Below are positions 1 to 11,040 of a stretch of DNA of 64,000 nucleotides, piece after piece. Where the stretch lies: the NCBI GenBank assembly GCA_033557465.1, contig CM066034.1:415254159-415318158 (forward strand), written 5' to 3'. Positions within the stretch are counted from its first letter, which is position 1. Every line of letters begins with the position of its first letter. The notes beneath the pieces are model-generated. The model was given only the letters and a program-made list of their open reading frames with translations. It was not told the origin of the DNA and made no database searches. This DNA comes from Ichthyophis bannanicus. Taxonomy: Eukaryota > Chordata > Amphibia > Gymnophiona > Ichthyophiidae. The position numbers and the translations under genes were made by a program.

Positions 1-99
1 TGGAGCTCGAAGCACCAGACTGAGAAGCGTTGCCACTTAAAGGTGTACACCCGTCTCGTCAAGTCCTTCCTCGATCCGAGGAGAACCTCCTCGAGCTCC
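1..99 (-). pseudogene. DIRS tyrosine recombinase, N-terminal fragment
   Basis: Read on the minus strand this edge segment encodes a peptide with the core VYTFKWQRFSVWC, which resembles the N-terminal SAM-like part of DIRS tyrosine recombinases (pattern YxxKWxxFxxWC). DIRS elements put the recombinase after RT-RNase H, and here it lies on the far side of a CR1 insertion from the DIRS RT-RNase H block at 1389-3164, in the same orientation. I therefore read it as the continuation of the same element. The catalytic part would lie outside the window. The segment is short, so the family assignment rests on the motif plus position. Confidence 0.5.
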
Positions 100-1354
100 T
101 ATAGTGTATTTGGACTTTCAGAAAGCCTTTGACAAGGTCCCTCATCAGAGACTTTTGGCAAAACTAAAGAGTCATGGGTTAGGAGGCAGTGTACTACTGT
201 GGATCAAGAACTGGTTAAAAGATAGAAAGCAGAGGGTTGGGCTAAATGGCCAATTTTCCCAATGGAGAAAGGTGAATAGTGGTGTACCCCAGGGATCTGT
301 GCTGGGCCCGCTGCTTTTTGACATATTCGTAAATGACCTGGAAAGTGGAATAAAGAGTGGGGTTATCAAATTTGCAGATGACACAAAACTATTTAAAGTT
401 GTTAAAACCCAAGGGGATTGTGGAAAATTGCAAGAGGATCTTGATAAATTGGAAGACTGGGCATCAAAATGGCAGATGAAATTTAATGTGGACAGGTGCA
501 AAGTTATGCACCTAGGGAAGAACAAACCAAACTATGGTTACACGATGCAAGGTTCCACATTAGGAACCACCACCCAGGAAAAAGATTTAGGCATCATTGT
601 GGATAACATGTTAAAACCCTCGGCCCAATGTGCAGCGGCAGCCAAGAGAGCAAATAGAATGCTAGGTATCATAAGGAAAGGAATGGAAAATAAACAAAAG
701 ATATTATAATGCCTCTATATTATTCCATGGTGAGACCGCACCTTGAATATTGTGTGCAATTCTGGTCGCCGTATCTTAAAAAGGATATAGCGTTATTAGA
801 AAAGGTTCAGAGAAGAGCCACCAAAATGGTAAAGGGGATGGAAAGATACTCCTATGAAGAAAGGCTAAAAAGGTTAGGGCTCTTTAACCTGGAAAAGAGA
901 CGGCTGAGGGGAGATATGATAGAAGTCTATAAATTAATGAATGGAGTGGAACGGGTAAACGTAGATCGATTGTTTACATTATCAGAATATAAAAAGACTA
1001 GGGGGAATGCAATAAAGCTACAGGGTAAACTATTTAAGACTAATAAAAGAAAATATTTTTTCACTCAACGTGTAATCAAACTGGAATTTGTTACCGGAGG
1101 ATGTAGTAAAGGCTGTTAGTGTAGCTGGGTTTAAAAAAGGTTTGGACAAGTTCCTGGAGGAAAGGTCCATAAACCATTATTAAGAAGGGACCCAGGATAT
1201 CAATGCTTGACCCAGTACAAGCACTGCGGAACCTGTGTCTTTTGGGGAAACTGCTAGGTACGTATGACCTAGATTGACCACTGTTGGAAACAGGATACTG
1301 GGCTTAATGGACCTTGGTCTGACCCAGTATGGCATATCTTATCTTCTTATGTTC
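100..1354 (+). mobile_element. CR1-clade non-LTR retrotransposon, 5'-truncated copy A
   Basis: This is a CR1-type LINE copy that starts abruptly inside the reverse transcriptase domain and runs to a complete 3' end. The end is GGCATATCTTATCTTCTTATGTTC, the same terminus as copy D at 17862. CR1 elements end in short ATTCTRTG-like octamers rather than poly(A), and this fits. The copy interrupts a minus-strand DIRS element. A CTCC at 96-99 and again at 1355-1358 may be a very short target duplication, but it could be chance. Confidence 0.9.
104..1119 (+). pseudogene. CR1 reverse transcriptase, C-terminal half
   Basis: The reading starts at the RT palm motif YLDFQKAFDKVPHQ, passes SGVPQGSVLGPLLF and the catalytic FADDTK, then the thumb region with [11 protein letters not shown] and [15 protein letters not shown]. 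It is split by a stop at 707-709 with the frame continuing in phase at 709, and it is disrupted near 1090 where the C-terminus loses frame. The protein would copy the element RNA at a nicked genomic site. The endonuclease and RT fingers are missing because of 5' truncation, so the copy cannot be active. Confidence 0.9.
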
Positions 1355-1388
1355 CTCCGGGAGGTGCAGCGGAGCTAAGGCAACCTGT

Positions 1389-3164
1389 TCAGCTGCCAGA
1401 CTGCGTTAACAGGCCTGGGGCACAGCCCAGGGGGACTAGAGGCTCGGACAAGAGCCGGAGCAGAAGCGGGAACCAAGGCTGTTGAGGCCACGAGGAAGCA
1501 ACGAGGATCACCGAAGCTCGGTCCTGCTGAACCTTGTGGAGGGTCCTCGCAATGAGAGAAGGGAAAGCGTAAAGAAGGCCGGAGGTCCAGCTCAAGAGGA
1601 ACGCATCTGGGAACACTCTGCTTGGGTGCGGAACCGGGCAGCAGACGCGGGGAAGCTGCGCGTTCACCGGGCTGGTGAACAGGTCCATGGATGGGGTCCC
1701 CCAATGATGGAACAAGAGGTCGGCGACTTCCGGATCCAGGCGCCACTCGGGTGGGTGGAGGATTCTGCTGAGTTTGTCCATGAGGACATTCTCCTGGCCT
1801 GGGAGTTAAACCGATTGTAGGGTCATCCCCCGGCGAAATGCAAAGGAGCAAAGAAGGATCGCCTCTCGGCAGAGGAGGCAGGATCCTGTCCCCCCCTCCT
1901 TGTTTATGTAAAACATGGCTACCCAATTGTCAGTCTGCACGAGCACAGACTTCCCCCTCAGATAGCCCTCAAAGGCCCTCAGGGCGCATCGGACCGCCCA
2001 AAGCTCGAGCAGGTTGATCTGCTGCTGAGACTCCTCGGGGGACCACTGCCCCTGGGTGCACAATGCACCGCAGTGAGCTCCCCACCCCAGCAGGGAAGCA
2101 TCCGTCATCAGGACAAGCTCGTGCTGAAGGGTCTGGAAGGGCTGAGGGGTCCTGCCACCAATCCAGGGAGTTGTGGAGACTGCAGGATACACGGATAGGG
2201 TCCTTGAGGTGGCTGGAGGCCTGGCTCCATTGTGCCCTGAGGTACCACTGGGTTGTCTGCATGTGCATGCGGGCGTGGGGGACCACATGGACGGTGGAGG
2301 CCATGTTTCTTAGGAAGCGCAGCATGGCCCGTGTTGTAATCCAAGCCCTGCTCTGGACCTGGGCTGCCATGGCCCGGAGGTGGTCTGCCCGGTCCGTAGG
2401 CAGGAAGGTGGTCGCTCGCTCCGTGTCAAAGCATGCACCGATGAACTCCAGGGTCTGCACCGGCTTGAGGTGGGACTTGGGGTAGTTGACCAAAAGCTGA
2501 GACGTTCGAGGAGAAGAATCGTGCGTGACGCTGCCAGGTGTGCTTCACCGATTGAGGTCCCCATGACGAATCAGTCGTCAAGGTAGGGGAAGACAGGTAT
2601 GCCCTGCTGCCTGAGGGAGGCAGCGGCCGTGGAGAGACATTGTGAAAACCTGACGTGAGCCCGAAGGGGAGCACCCTGTATTGATAGTGTTCCCCCTGCA
2701 CCCTGACGCGCAGGTATTGCCTGTGCTGGTGGTGGACTAGGATGTGGGCTTAAGCGTCCTTGAGATCCAAGGAGCATAGCCAATCACCCTGCTGAAGGAA
2801 GGGCAGCAGGATGCCAAGCGATAACATTTTGAACTTCTCCCACACCAGAAACTTTTTAGGTTCCGGAGGTCGAGGATGGGGCATATGCCCCCCATCTTTT
2901 TCAGAATGAGGAAGTAGTGGGAATAGAACCCACGGTCTCGAAGGTGCAGAGGTACCTTCTTGACCGCCCTTTGGGCGAGGAGGTTGGACAGCTCCTGCTG
3001 AAAGAAAGTCTGGTGCAAAAGGAGTCGAGTAGGCTCCGCTGGTGAGAAGGGAGGAGGACACCTGTCCAGGTGGAGACGATATCCATCTCAGACCACCTGG
3101 AGGACCCAGGTGTCCAACGTGATTGATGCCCACTGCAGGGAAACAGGGACAGGCATCCGCCCAC
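1389..3164 (-). pseudogene. DIRS reverse transcriptase-RNase H, frameshifted
   Basis: Segments in several minus frames line up in order. RT fingers come first (FQQELSNLLAQRAVKKVP with GGICPILDLRNL near 2860-3018). Then GDWLCSLDLKDA at about 2750, YQYRVLPFGL near 2690 and the catalytic PYLDD at about 2571-2585. RNase H starts with LVLMTDASLLGWGAHC near 2100 and has QINLLELWAVRCAL and VLVQTDNWVAMFYINKEGG down to about 1890. A DIRS-typical tail follows, with LFHHWGTPSMDLFTS, DAFLLSWTSGLLYAFP and HKVQQDRASVILVA, down to 1389. At least four frame changes are needed, so this is a pseudogene. Confidence 0.85.
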
Positions 3165-4665
3165 CAGCAGAAGTGCTGCAGGGGGCGAAAGGCTATGCCG
3201 TCGGTGTCAAAAACCCTTTAGGCTTGCGGTGGCCATACGCTCCTCCCTTCCCATGCGTGCTGGAGCCGGCGCAGGGGAGGGCGGGAAGGGTGGGTAACCC
3301 TGGTAGGGGAGCCCCTTTCTTTGGAAGAATGGCTTTTTTGTTTGCTGCTTCTTCCGAGGGAGGGAGGAGGTCTTACGCGAGAGACGAGACTGAGTCACGA
3401 ATTCCGTTTCCATATGAGCAGCCTTATCCTCCTTAGGTTTACCAAACAGTTGCTCACTGACTCAGGGGACTGAAGCCACGCCTGGCACCAGGCCCTGATG
3501 CCAACTGCCACCACTTAGGCGGAGGACTCAAACCCATCATACATGGCACGGGAGAGGTACTTCGATCACTCTGCAAAAGATCTCAGGAGGGTTTGGAACC
3601 TGAGAACCCGCCGAGCTCCTTGGCGAGGTCACGCAGGCACATGCCCATATACAAATGGTATGCCTGGAAGCGGCATGTGAGCATAGACCCTTGATAGGCT
3701 TTGTGCCCAAGGGCATTGAGGGCTCTTGACTCCATGCCCAGAGGGACCAAAGAGTGTGACTTCGGGCTCTTTTGCATCCGCATCGCTGACTCCACTACCA
3801 TGGAGGTGTACATGGCGTCAAGGCGCTTGCTCACAATGGGAACCGAAGCAGGTGTCTCACACATGCGGAGGAGCACCTGGACAAAATGGGAGGAACTGGA
3901 ACAGTAAGAGACTCCCGAGGCGGGGACTCATACTGTAGAATATCGAGCTCCTCCACTTGCGGCTCCTTTTCAGCATGCATAGCCAGGCTGAAGGTCCGTG
4001 CCATGTCCCACACGAACACTAGGAATGATGTGTCCTCGGGCGGCGAACGCCTCTGAGAGGCGGGCAGGGATTGATCCAAAGGGAGGTCCCTGTGGGCATG
4101 GGTCTCCGAGGAGGTATTCCTGTCTGACTCCTAGCCCAAGAAGTCTGAGAAGGAGTCCGACTTGGGCTGGTCGCCCCATCCAGAGGCCGAGGCCCGCTTG
4201 GATCCAGAGGCCTTGGAGGATCTCACTCCCGAGGACCAGGAAGGCGAGCGAGACCAACACCAAGGACCCTCACGAGGCCCACGGCTCTCGGGGGTTTCCA
4301 GGACAGGTTTGGGTGTCCCTTTCGAGGGAACCTCGGTCTTGAGGCGTGGGCCAACAGTGCTGGGCATGAGTGCCTGCTGGGCAGCTAAGAAGGCAGAAAC
4401 GCTGTGCTCTAGTGCCAGCATTTGGCACTCCCACGTAGGCACCCTGCGACGCTGACACCGGGATTACCGGGTCTGGTGTGGAGGAGGAGAGGGGGTCCTC
4501 ACCGAGATGACCCTCAGGAGACCGGGTGCCATTGCCGGAGGCCTCCGTGTCTGTACGGATTATCTTTCGAGACTGCTCCTTGTCCAACTCTCGGGAACGA
4601 CGAGGGGTAGCTGAGCGACTGAGCGGAAGAGCACTCACGCTTGTCTGGGGCCCCTGACAGCGACT

Positions 4666-5337
4666 TCAAGGTCTTATTTTCCTTACCCCTCTCCACTTCG
4701 GGGACCCCTGGTCAGAGTGCCGCCAAGAGCACGGAGCCGAACTGGGGGATCCCACCAGCAGAGGAATGACCGAGGGTGCCACAGGGGATTCCAGGGCCAC
4801 CTTCCGGAAAATGTCATCGGACTTCTGCTTACGACTTAGCAGGACTTTGGAAGACATTTTCTTGCAAAGACAGCAGAGCTCTGGGTCATGGTCAGCCCCA
4901 AGACACCGAAGACAGCAGTCATGGGTGTCAATGAGTGACATGTTTTTGGAGCATCTGTCACATTTCTTAAAACCGGTGGCCATTGGGGCAAAAAGGGCCC
5001 CCGCTAGGTCAAAGACCTTTGCGGCCAGCGGTTGAGGGAAAAAAAGGGTGCGAAGCCCGCCAATGGAAATTTTTACCGAAAAAGATGTCCCCTTGCTCAA
5101 AGGAAAAAGAGCAGGGGAAGATGGGTAAAGGACTGGTGCTAACAGAAAAAACACAGGCAAGAGGCCGAAAACAAGGGACGAGGACATGCGTCCGAAGGTC
5201 TCCGCGGAAAAAGGGAGACTGAGCAAGATGGCACCTTTGAGTGAGAAGAGGACCATGCATGCGTGGCAGCAATCCCAAAGGCTTTCTTTGAAAGCTGGGG
5301 AATTACTCCACGCGGGCTCCATCAGTGCCGACGTCAC
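4666..5337 (-). pseudogene. DIRS gag-like protein with Cys/His zinc motif
   Basis: A 223-residue minus-strand reading contains a compact zinc-binding pattern around residues 125-165: CDRCSKNMSLIDTHDCCLRC, then a LGADHDPELCCLC stretch. DIRS gag proteins carry this kind of C-x2-C...HDxCxxC...H...CxxC module, which probably binds the element RNA. The start codon at 5337 is the first ATG of the open frame, but an earlier frame change is possible. The N-terminal third is hydrophobic and unlike gag, so it may be out of frame. The frame ends at 4666, after which the homologous region continues broken. Confidence 0.6.
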
Positions 5338-5390
5338 CCATAAGTGAGGACTGACTTCCTACTTGTTCCTGGAGAATCCCATCTACATTC

Positions 5391-5805
5391 AATGTTACCA
5401 TCACCTACCCTGAAGATTCAGCATAAATGTACAGTTGCTTTGTCTATGATTGCAAGGCAATCCCTCTCCCCAGCCAAAGAGGCACCACCCTGTATCAGGC
5501 TCCTGAACTTCTCACCATGGAGAAATCCAACTCAAACTACTCCCCATCAGTTACATTGTTCGAGCAGTCCTCTACCCCGCCCCCTCCCCACCTTCCATTC
5601 AGACCACATACTCTACAGCCATATAACCATATACTCCCTCCTGCCTTCTCCATTCCCTTCCCTCCAACCCACTCCCCATCAAGCACAGGCCTTCCCTACC
5701 CTCCCCTCACCCACCACCATATTACTCAACAGTCATATGATCTGTAGCAGAAAGCAAATATTCTTAGGCACCAAATTACATTGAGGACAACAATCATGAA
5801 CTGAA
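5391..5805. other. Unassigned spacer, CT-rich
   Basis: No coding motif or known repeat was recognised here. The plus strand is rich in CCT/CCA runs between 5560 and 5730. It separates the DIRS 5' end from the L1 relic. Confidence 0.4.
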
Positions 5806-6040
5806 CAGCAGTTGTGAACGACTCCCCCAAGGCTAGATATCTCACTTCAGCAGAGGTCAGGCTAATCTCTCTCCCCCCCCCCATCCCCTCAGGGATAATG
5901 GGGGCACTGGCCACAGATGTGCCAAACTGCTGTAAGAAAAACCTTGCTTACACCTCTAAAGAAATAGCAAAAAGAAAAAGAAAAAAAAACTATGTAGCCT
6001 CAGTGTACCCAGCCAAATCTCATCAATCAGCGTTCAGTCA

Positions 6041-6862
6041 TCACAACAGTTTGCTCCCAGAGAAAGTCACCAGAGCTGTCTCCTTGCGAGTCAATCTGGA
6101 GTCCCTGTTCTCCAGGTCCTCCACAAATATTTTGATGTTATCCCTGCCCTCCAAGGTGCACACATTACCAGCATGGAACACTCTCAACTTTGCAGGATAA
6201 AGCAGGTTGAATTTTATTCCTTTTGCAAAGAGCCAGGAGTAATATGGTGTAATCTCCCACCAACATGCTGCTACCTGTGCAGAAAAGTCCTGAAATATGA
6301 GCACCTTTGTCCCTTCCAGCTCCAAAGATTTTTGCTTTCTGTAGGCCATCAGAAGTGCTACCTTGTCGACATAAGTTCAGCACTTTAAATATCACAGATC
6401 AAGGTTAATTTTAGGTTATTTCTCCTAATTCAATTCTCTTGGTCTTCCAGGGGTTCTTCCAGGGTTGCATTGTTCCACTGTAGCTGATGCTCATGTGCCT
6501 ACGCTCCTCCAGCGCCATGTCTATTGATTGAATGCACTGGGTATTCTCAACAATTAGCCTGGAGTGGCTGCTCAAGGTTTCTTTCACCTCATCCAGAGTA
6601 GACTGGAATTTCACCAATTTATTCTCTAACACCGCTGTCTCATTTTTAGTGAGGTACTTGACCACTTCCTCCGACATAATCAAGACATTGTTTCCCTTGG
6701 GTAGCAACCTTTTTCGCCATTGCTCCATCCAAACAAGCTCCACTTGAATTTGTGTTGACTTAATACTCCTCTTGATGCATTTCTGTACAGGAGAGACTTT
6801 TTTAAAGGCAATACTCTTCTGGGGAGTATAGCTTCCCCTAGTCTTTTTTGGCATTCCCACAC
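6041..6862 (-). pseudogene. L1/Tx1-like LINE ORF1 protein relic
   Basis: The minus-strand reading starts near 6856 with MPKKTRGSYTPQKS. It continues into a heptad-like stretch (LENKLVKFQSTLDEVKETLSSHSRL), as in the coiled-coil trimerisation region of L1 ORF1. Downstream, in another frame, TKVLIFQDFSAQV and the KGIKFNLLYPAKLRVFH block (6041-6330) match the RRM/C-terminal region of L1-type ORF1 RNA-binding proteins. Part of the RRM between the two blocks is missing or scrambled near 6350-6410. L1 ORF1p coats the element RNA as a chaperone. ORF2 is not found beside it. Confidence 0.75.
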
Positions 6863-6977
6863 AAGCCCTCAAGTCCCACCATGTACCACCCAGTGGCAAT
6901 GCTGACTCCAGCCTTGTGGTGGGCCCAGTTCTAACTAAGAAAACTGTATGACCCCACACCTCTGATGCACTCTCCAC

Positions 6978-7385
6978 CGGGACACTATGGCATGGAAGTT
7001 CGCTCCAAGGCTCAAAGACTTAGCAGCAACGCTTGTACACTCCAACACACCCGAGCGTTCTTAAGTGCACCTCTGCACTGCTTTCGCCATTGTTTACTAC
7101 CATTCATCCTGGGTAATCACTCACTGACGCTTTTTAGGGCCTAATTCCAGCACCACAACTCCAAGCCTCCAAAGCTCACCTCTTCCAGGAAGTGACCGCT
7201 CACTCTATTTGTACACTTCCAAGGTCCCACTCTTTCTTTGAGGACCTCTCAGCACGTTTCACCACCTGATGGCAAACTCAAGTCCCATTGTGCCTCAAGC
7301 AGTATCATGTGACGCTTCACAAAACTTGGCTCCGCAGGCCGTCATCAGGGCTACCAACCTCCTCTGCAGTGGTTGCACCATGGAG
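6978..7385. other. Unassigned stretch upstream of the L1 ORF1 relic
   Basis: This is probably 5' UTR of the minus-strand L1 relic, because it lies directly upstream of the ORF1 start and directly abuts the next element. No promoter motif was recognised. Confidence 0.35.
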
Positions 7386-9030
7386 TGATAAATAAACATA
7401 GAAACATGATGACAGAAAAAGACCTCATGGCCTGTCCACATAGTCTGTCCTTCCATATCAACCACTACAACAGTCCCCTTTTTTCCTTTAAAGATCGTCT
7501 GTGTTTGTCCCGTGCTTCTTTGAATTCAGATACTGTTCTCATCTCTACCACCTCCACTGGGAGACTTCCACGGATCCACCACTCTTTCTGTAAAGAAATA
7601 CTTCCACCTATCACTCCTGAATCTATCCCCTTTTACCCTCATCTCATGTCCCCTCGTAGCAGAGCTTGTTTTCAATCGAAAGAGGCTCTCCTCCTGTGCA
7701 TTTATGCCATGGAGTTATTTAAATGTCTCAATCATATCACTTCTATCCCAGTTTTCCTCTAAGGTATACATATTAAGATCCTTATATCTGTCCTCATATG
7801 CTCTATAATGAAGACCACTAACCATTTTAGTAGCCACCTTCTGTACAGACTCCAGCCTGTTTATATCCTTTTGAAGGTGCAGTCTCCAGAATTGCACACA
7901 ACACTCCAAATGAGGTCACACCAAAGACTTATACGGAGGCACTATCACCTCCTTTTTCTGCTGGCTATTCCTCTCCCTATGCACCCATCCTTGTAGCTTT
8001 TTCTCTTGCCTTTTCTACGTGTTTAGCTATTTTAAGATCATCAGACACAATCACACCTAGGTCCCGCTCTTCTTTAGTGGACAAAAGTACTTCTCCCCTT
8101 ATACTATATTGCTCTCTTTGATTGCTGCAGCCCAAATGCATGACCTTGCGTTTTACATTAAATCTCAGCTGCCAAGTTCTAGACCATTCTTCAAGCTTTG
8201 CTAGATCCCTCCTCATGTTATCCACACCTTCCTGGTTGTCTACTCTATTGCAGATTTTTGTATCATCCACAAAGAGGCAAACCTTACCTGACAGCCCTTC
8301 CGCTATATTACTAACAAAGATGTTAAAAAGAATTGGACCAAGGACAGATCCCTGTGGCACACCACTGGTAAACTCCTTCTCCGGAGAGTGAGCTCCATTT
8401 ACCTGTACACTTTGTTGCCTCCCACTCAACCAATTTCTAACCCAAGCAGTAACTTTAGGGTCCATCCCTACGGTGCTCAGTTTGTTTATAAGTCGCTTGT
8501 GAGGAACAGTGTCAAAGGCTTTACTGAAATCGAAATACACCACATCTAGGGCTCTCCCTCGGTCCAACTCCCTGGTCACCCAGTCAAAGAAATCAATTAG
8601 ATTTGTCTGTCAAGACCTGCCTCTGGTGAATCCATGCTGCCTCGGATCCTATAATCTGCTGGATTCCAGAAGCCTCACTATTTTCTCTTTCAGCAGCGTT
8701 TCCAATAATTTACTCACCACCAAAGTTGAACTAACTATCCTGTAGTTTTCAACCACATCCTTACTTCCGCTTTTGTGTAAAGGGACCACATGTGCCTCTC
8801 TCCAGTCCTTTGGCATCACTCCAACTCCAATGAGGTATTGAAAAGATCAGTCAGTGGAGCTGCTAGAACGTCCCCAAGTTCCCTCAGTATTCTAGGGTGT
8901 ATCCCATCCGGTCCCATTGTCTACTTTAAGTTGAGCTAGTTTCTCACGAACACAGATTTCTGAAAATTGTTCAAGATGCCCCTCGCTTTTGTTCCTTTTT
9001 GTGGGTGTTTTCCGAGGTCCTGCTTCTAGT
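7386..9030 (-). mobile_element. CR1-clade LINE, second family, copy B
   Basis: The minus-strand element holds an RT domain and a 3' UTR whose end (7386-7690) recurs at 38188-38462, which defines this end as a family-specific module. The RT differs clearly from copies A, D and F (SKAFDTVPHKRL and FVDDTK here, against QKAFDKVPHQRL and FADDTK there). It is 5'-truncated within RT, at about 9030, where it meets a fragment of the other CR1 family. Confidence 0.85.
7715..8579 (-). pseudogene. CR1 reverse transcriptase (second family)
   Basis: The reading from 8579 has VVYFDFSKAFDTVPHKRLI, then SGVPQGSVLGPILFNIF and the catalytic FVDDTK (Val in place of Ala, tolerated in this clade). After KVMHLGCSN and ERDLGVIVSDDLK the frame is lost near 7977. 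The thumb region resumes at 7909 with CCVQFWRLHLQKDI and KVATKMVSG. About 150 further residues of RT fingers can be traced in broken frames up to 9030. No endonuclease is present. Confidence 0.85.
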
Positions 9031-9034
9031 TATT

Positions 9035-9769
9035 ATGATATCCTTTGTTTTCATTATCTATTCCTTTCCTAGTGATTCCTAACATTCTGTTTGCTTTTTT
9101 GGCGGGGCCAGTGCAAGGAGATGAGGCACTCTAGGTGAACCTCATCCCTTGTGCTCTCAATCCCCATCCCCCATGGTACCCATTACTGCTACTATTCCAG
9201 CCCTTCTCCAGGAACTGCAGCAGCAGTAATGGCCGCAAACAGCCCGCAGTGCTTACTTTACAACTTCACCGCTACAGACTGTTTCCAAACAGGAAGTCAG
9301 CATTGGGCATTGGAGGGGGCAGAAGCAAACAACCCCATGGCATCAAAGTTGTAAGGTAAGCACAGCGGGGCTGTGTATGACCATTGCCGCTGCTTCTGGT
9401 CAACAGCAGCAGTAATGGGTGTCTTTGTTTCTTGGCTGCTGCCACACACTGAACAGATTTCAATATACTGTCTACGATCACAGCAAATCCTTTTCTTGGG
9501 TGGCAACTCCTAATGTGGAATCTAGCATTGTGTATCTATAGTTTGGGTTATTCTTCCCTACATGCCTTACTTTGCCCTTGTTCACATTAAATTTCATATG
9601 CCATTTTCATGCCCAGTCGTCCAATCTCACAATGTCGTCCAGCAGTTTTTCACAATCCACATATAATTTAACAACTTTGAATAATTTGGTGTCATCTGCA
9701 AATTTAATATCCACACTTGTTTTTCCCAATTCCAGATAATTTATAAATATGTTAAAAGGCACCAGTCCC
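9035..9769 (-). mobile_element. CR1-clade LINE copy C, first segment
   Basis: The segments 9035-9103 and 9432-9769 are antisense CR1 sequence collinear with copy F at 30950-31300 (compare the ATTCCTAACATTCTGTTTGC stretch with its counterpart near 30960). The 328 bases between are a foreign insert. At 9769 the CR1 is broken by an L1-like insertion and resumes at 12398. Confidence 0.85.
9104..9436. mobile_element. Short unclassified insertion in CR1 copy C
   Basis: CR1 sequence stops at TTTTTTGGC (ending 9103) and resumes with TTGGCTGCTGCC at 9432. So 9104-9431 is an insertion flanked by a probable 5-bp duplication TTGGC. It has no coding potential, and no clear inverted termini were seen. Confidence 0.45.
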
Positions 9770-9959
9770 GGAATTCAAGATGGTAGCAGGGAGGAACGCT
9801 ACCTGAGCTGCTTCTGAGCCAGTGTCTGGTCTGGAGGTCTTTCTGCGACCGATGCCATGGGTCGCAGAAAGCACAAGCAGCTGGACCTACCCTCGGGTCC
9901 TCCAGCGCGGAGTTCATCTGGACAGAGGACTTTGGCTTTTTGCGGATTTTCTAACGGTG

Positions 9960-11040
9960 TTGGAACAGCATCTGCAGTGGGGCCGGCAGTGGATCTCTCT
10001 CACATCGCATCCTGGCTTTCTCAGAACTCTCTTCACTTAAACCCCTCAAAATCCACGGCTATGTGGGTATCTCTTAGTGGTTCTTGTCCTGCTGTTTCTC
10101 CTATGATTGATTCGGTTCCTATTCCTCTTGTTTCTTCTTTCCGCTACTTGGGGGTTACTCCTGATTCAGCACTTTCTTTTCATGATCACATTTCTTCACT
10201 CACCCGACGGTCCTTTGTGACTCTTCGGCAGATTCGGGCTACTCGTTCTCTCTCTTTTCCCCTGACTCTTTGGTTACTCTTGTCCTGGCTTTGGTAATTA
10301 GTAGACTTGACTATTGTAATGTTTTTCTGGCTAACCTTCCTAAATATCAGCTCAAACGGTTGCAATCCATCCAAAACACCGCAGCTCGCCTTATCACTTT
10401 TTCCTGGCCTTTCGACCATGTCACTCCCCTCTTTCTTCGTCTGCACTGGTTGCCTCTTCGTTTTCGCTATCAATATAAGTTTCTGATTCTGATTCACCGT
10501 ACTATCCATACTGGCCACCCTTTGTATCTTGCGGATCTGATTTCTCTTCACACGCCCTTCCGTCAACTCCGGTCTATCCATGCTAATCGTTTATCATTAC
10601 CTTCTCCGTCACAGGCCCATCTGGAGCAGACTCGCCATTCCGCCTTTTTCTTTCTTGGTCCGTTTCTCTGGAATTCTTTGCCACCTTCCCTCAGGTTAGA
10701 ACCTTTGTATCCTCAATTCAAGTCATTACTCAAAACCCATCTGTTTACACAGGCTTTTGACCTCCTCGCCAGTACCCCCCCCCCCCCCCGAATTTGTAGT
10801 TGGTTTCTTGTTTTGTGCTGTTTGTCTGTTGGTGCCCTGTCCTTTCTTGTTTTGTATTTAGTTTTATCTATTTTATTTTAGTTACTTGGTTTTACTGCTG
10901 TGTGCTGTGTGCTTTGCTTTCCTATCATTTTATGGCGTTCTTTTCTATGATTTGCAGTGTGGACCTTTTATTGTACACCACTCTATGCCTAGGCCGCAGC
11001 GGTTTATCAAATGTTTTAATAAATATAAATAAAGATAAAG
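9960..11040 (+). mobile_element. L2-like LINE 3' fragment
   Basis: The coding part encodes the C-terminal half of an L2/jockey-type RT: HIASWLSQNSLHLNPSK, FRYLGVTPDSALSFHDHI, then SRLDYCNVFLANLPKYQLKRLQ, NTAARLITF, HVTPLFLRLHWLPLRFR and PFLWNSLPPSLR. One frame change occurs near 10280. The 3' end carries AATAAATATAAATAAAG repeats at 11017-11040, typical of L2-group tails. It sits inside the ORF1 of the surrounding L1-like element. The left junction is only approximate. Confidence 0.75.

Larger units (their letters stand above)
1355..5390 (-). mobile_element. DIRS-type tyrosine-recombinase retrotransposon, degraded
   Basis: Reading from about 5390 downwards, the order is a gag-like ORF with a Cys/His motif, a long stretch of broken frames, RT, RNase H and a post-RNase H domain. 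The recombinase continues at 1-99 after a CR1 insertion. This order is that of DIRS-1-like elements. The 5' terminus is not sharply defined. The stretch 3165-4665 between gag and RT has no single open frame, but its fragments continue the gag C-terminal side (serine- and proline-rich). Numerous frameshifts show an old inactive copy. Confidence 0.8.

Noticed and set aside
1482..2485. Plus-strand open frames at 1482-1820 and 2063-2485
   Set aside because: They lie opposite conserved DIRS RT/RNase H motifs on minus and are shadows of them.
5344..5784. 146-codon open frame in CT-rich DNA
   Set aside because: Ser/Pro/Leu/Thr-rich product of a pyrimidine-rich stretch; no motif and no neighbour support.
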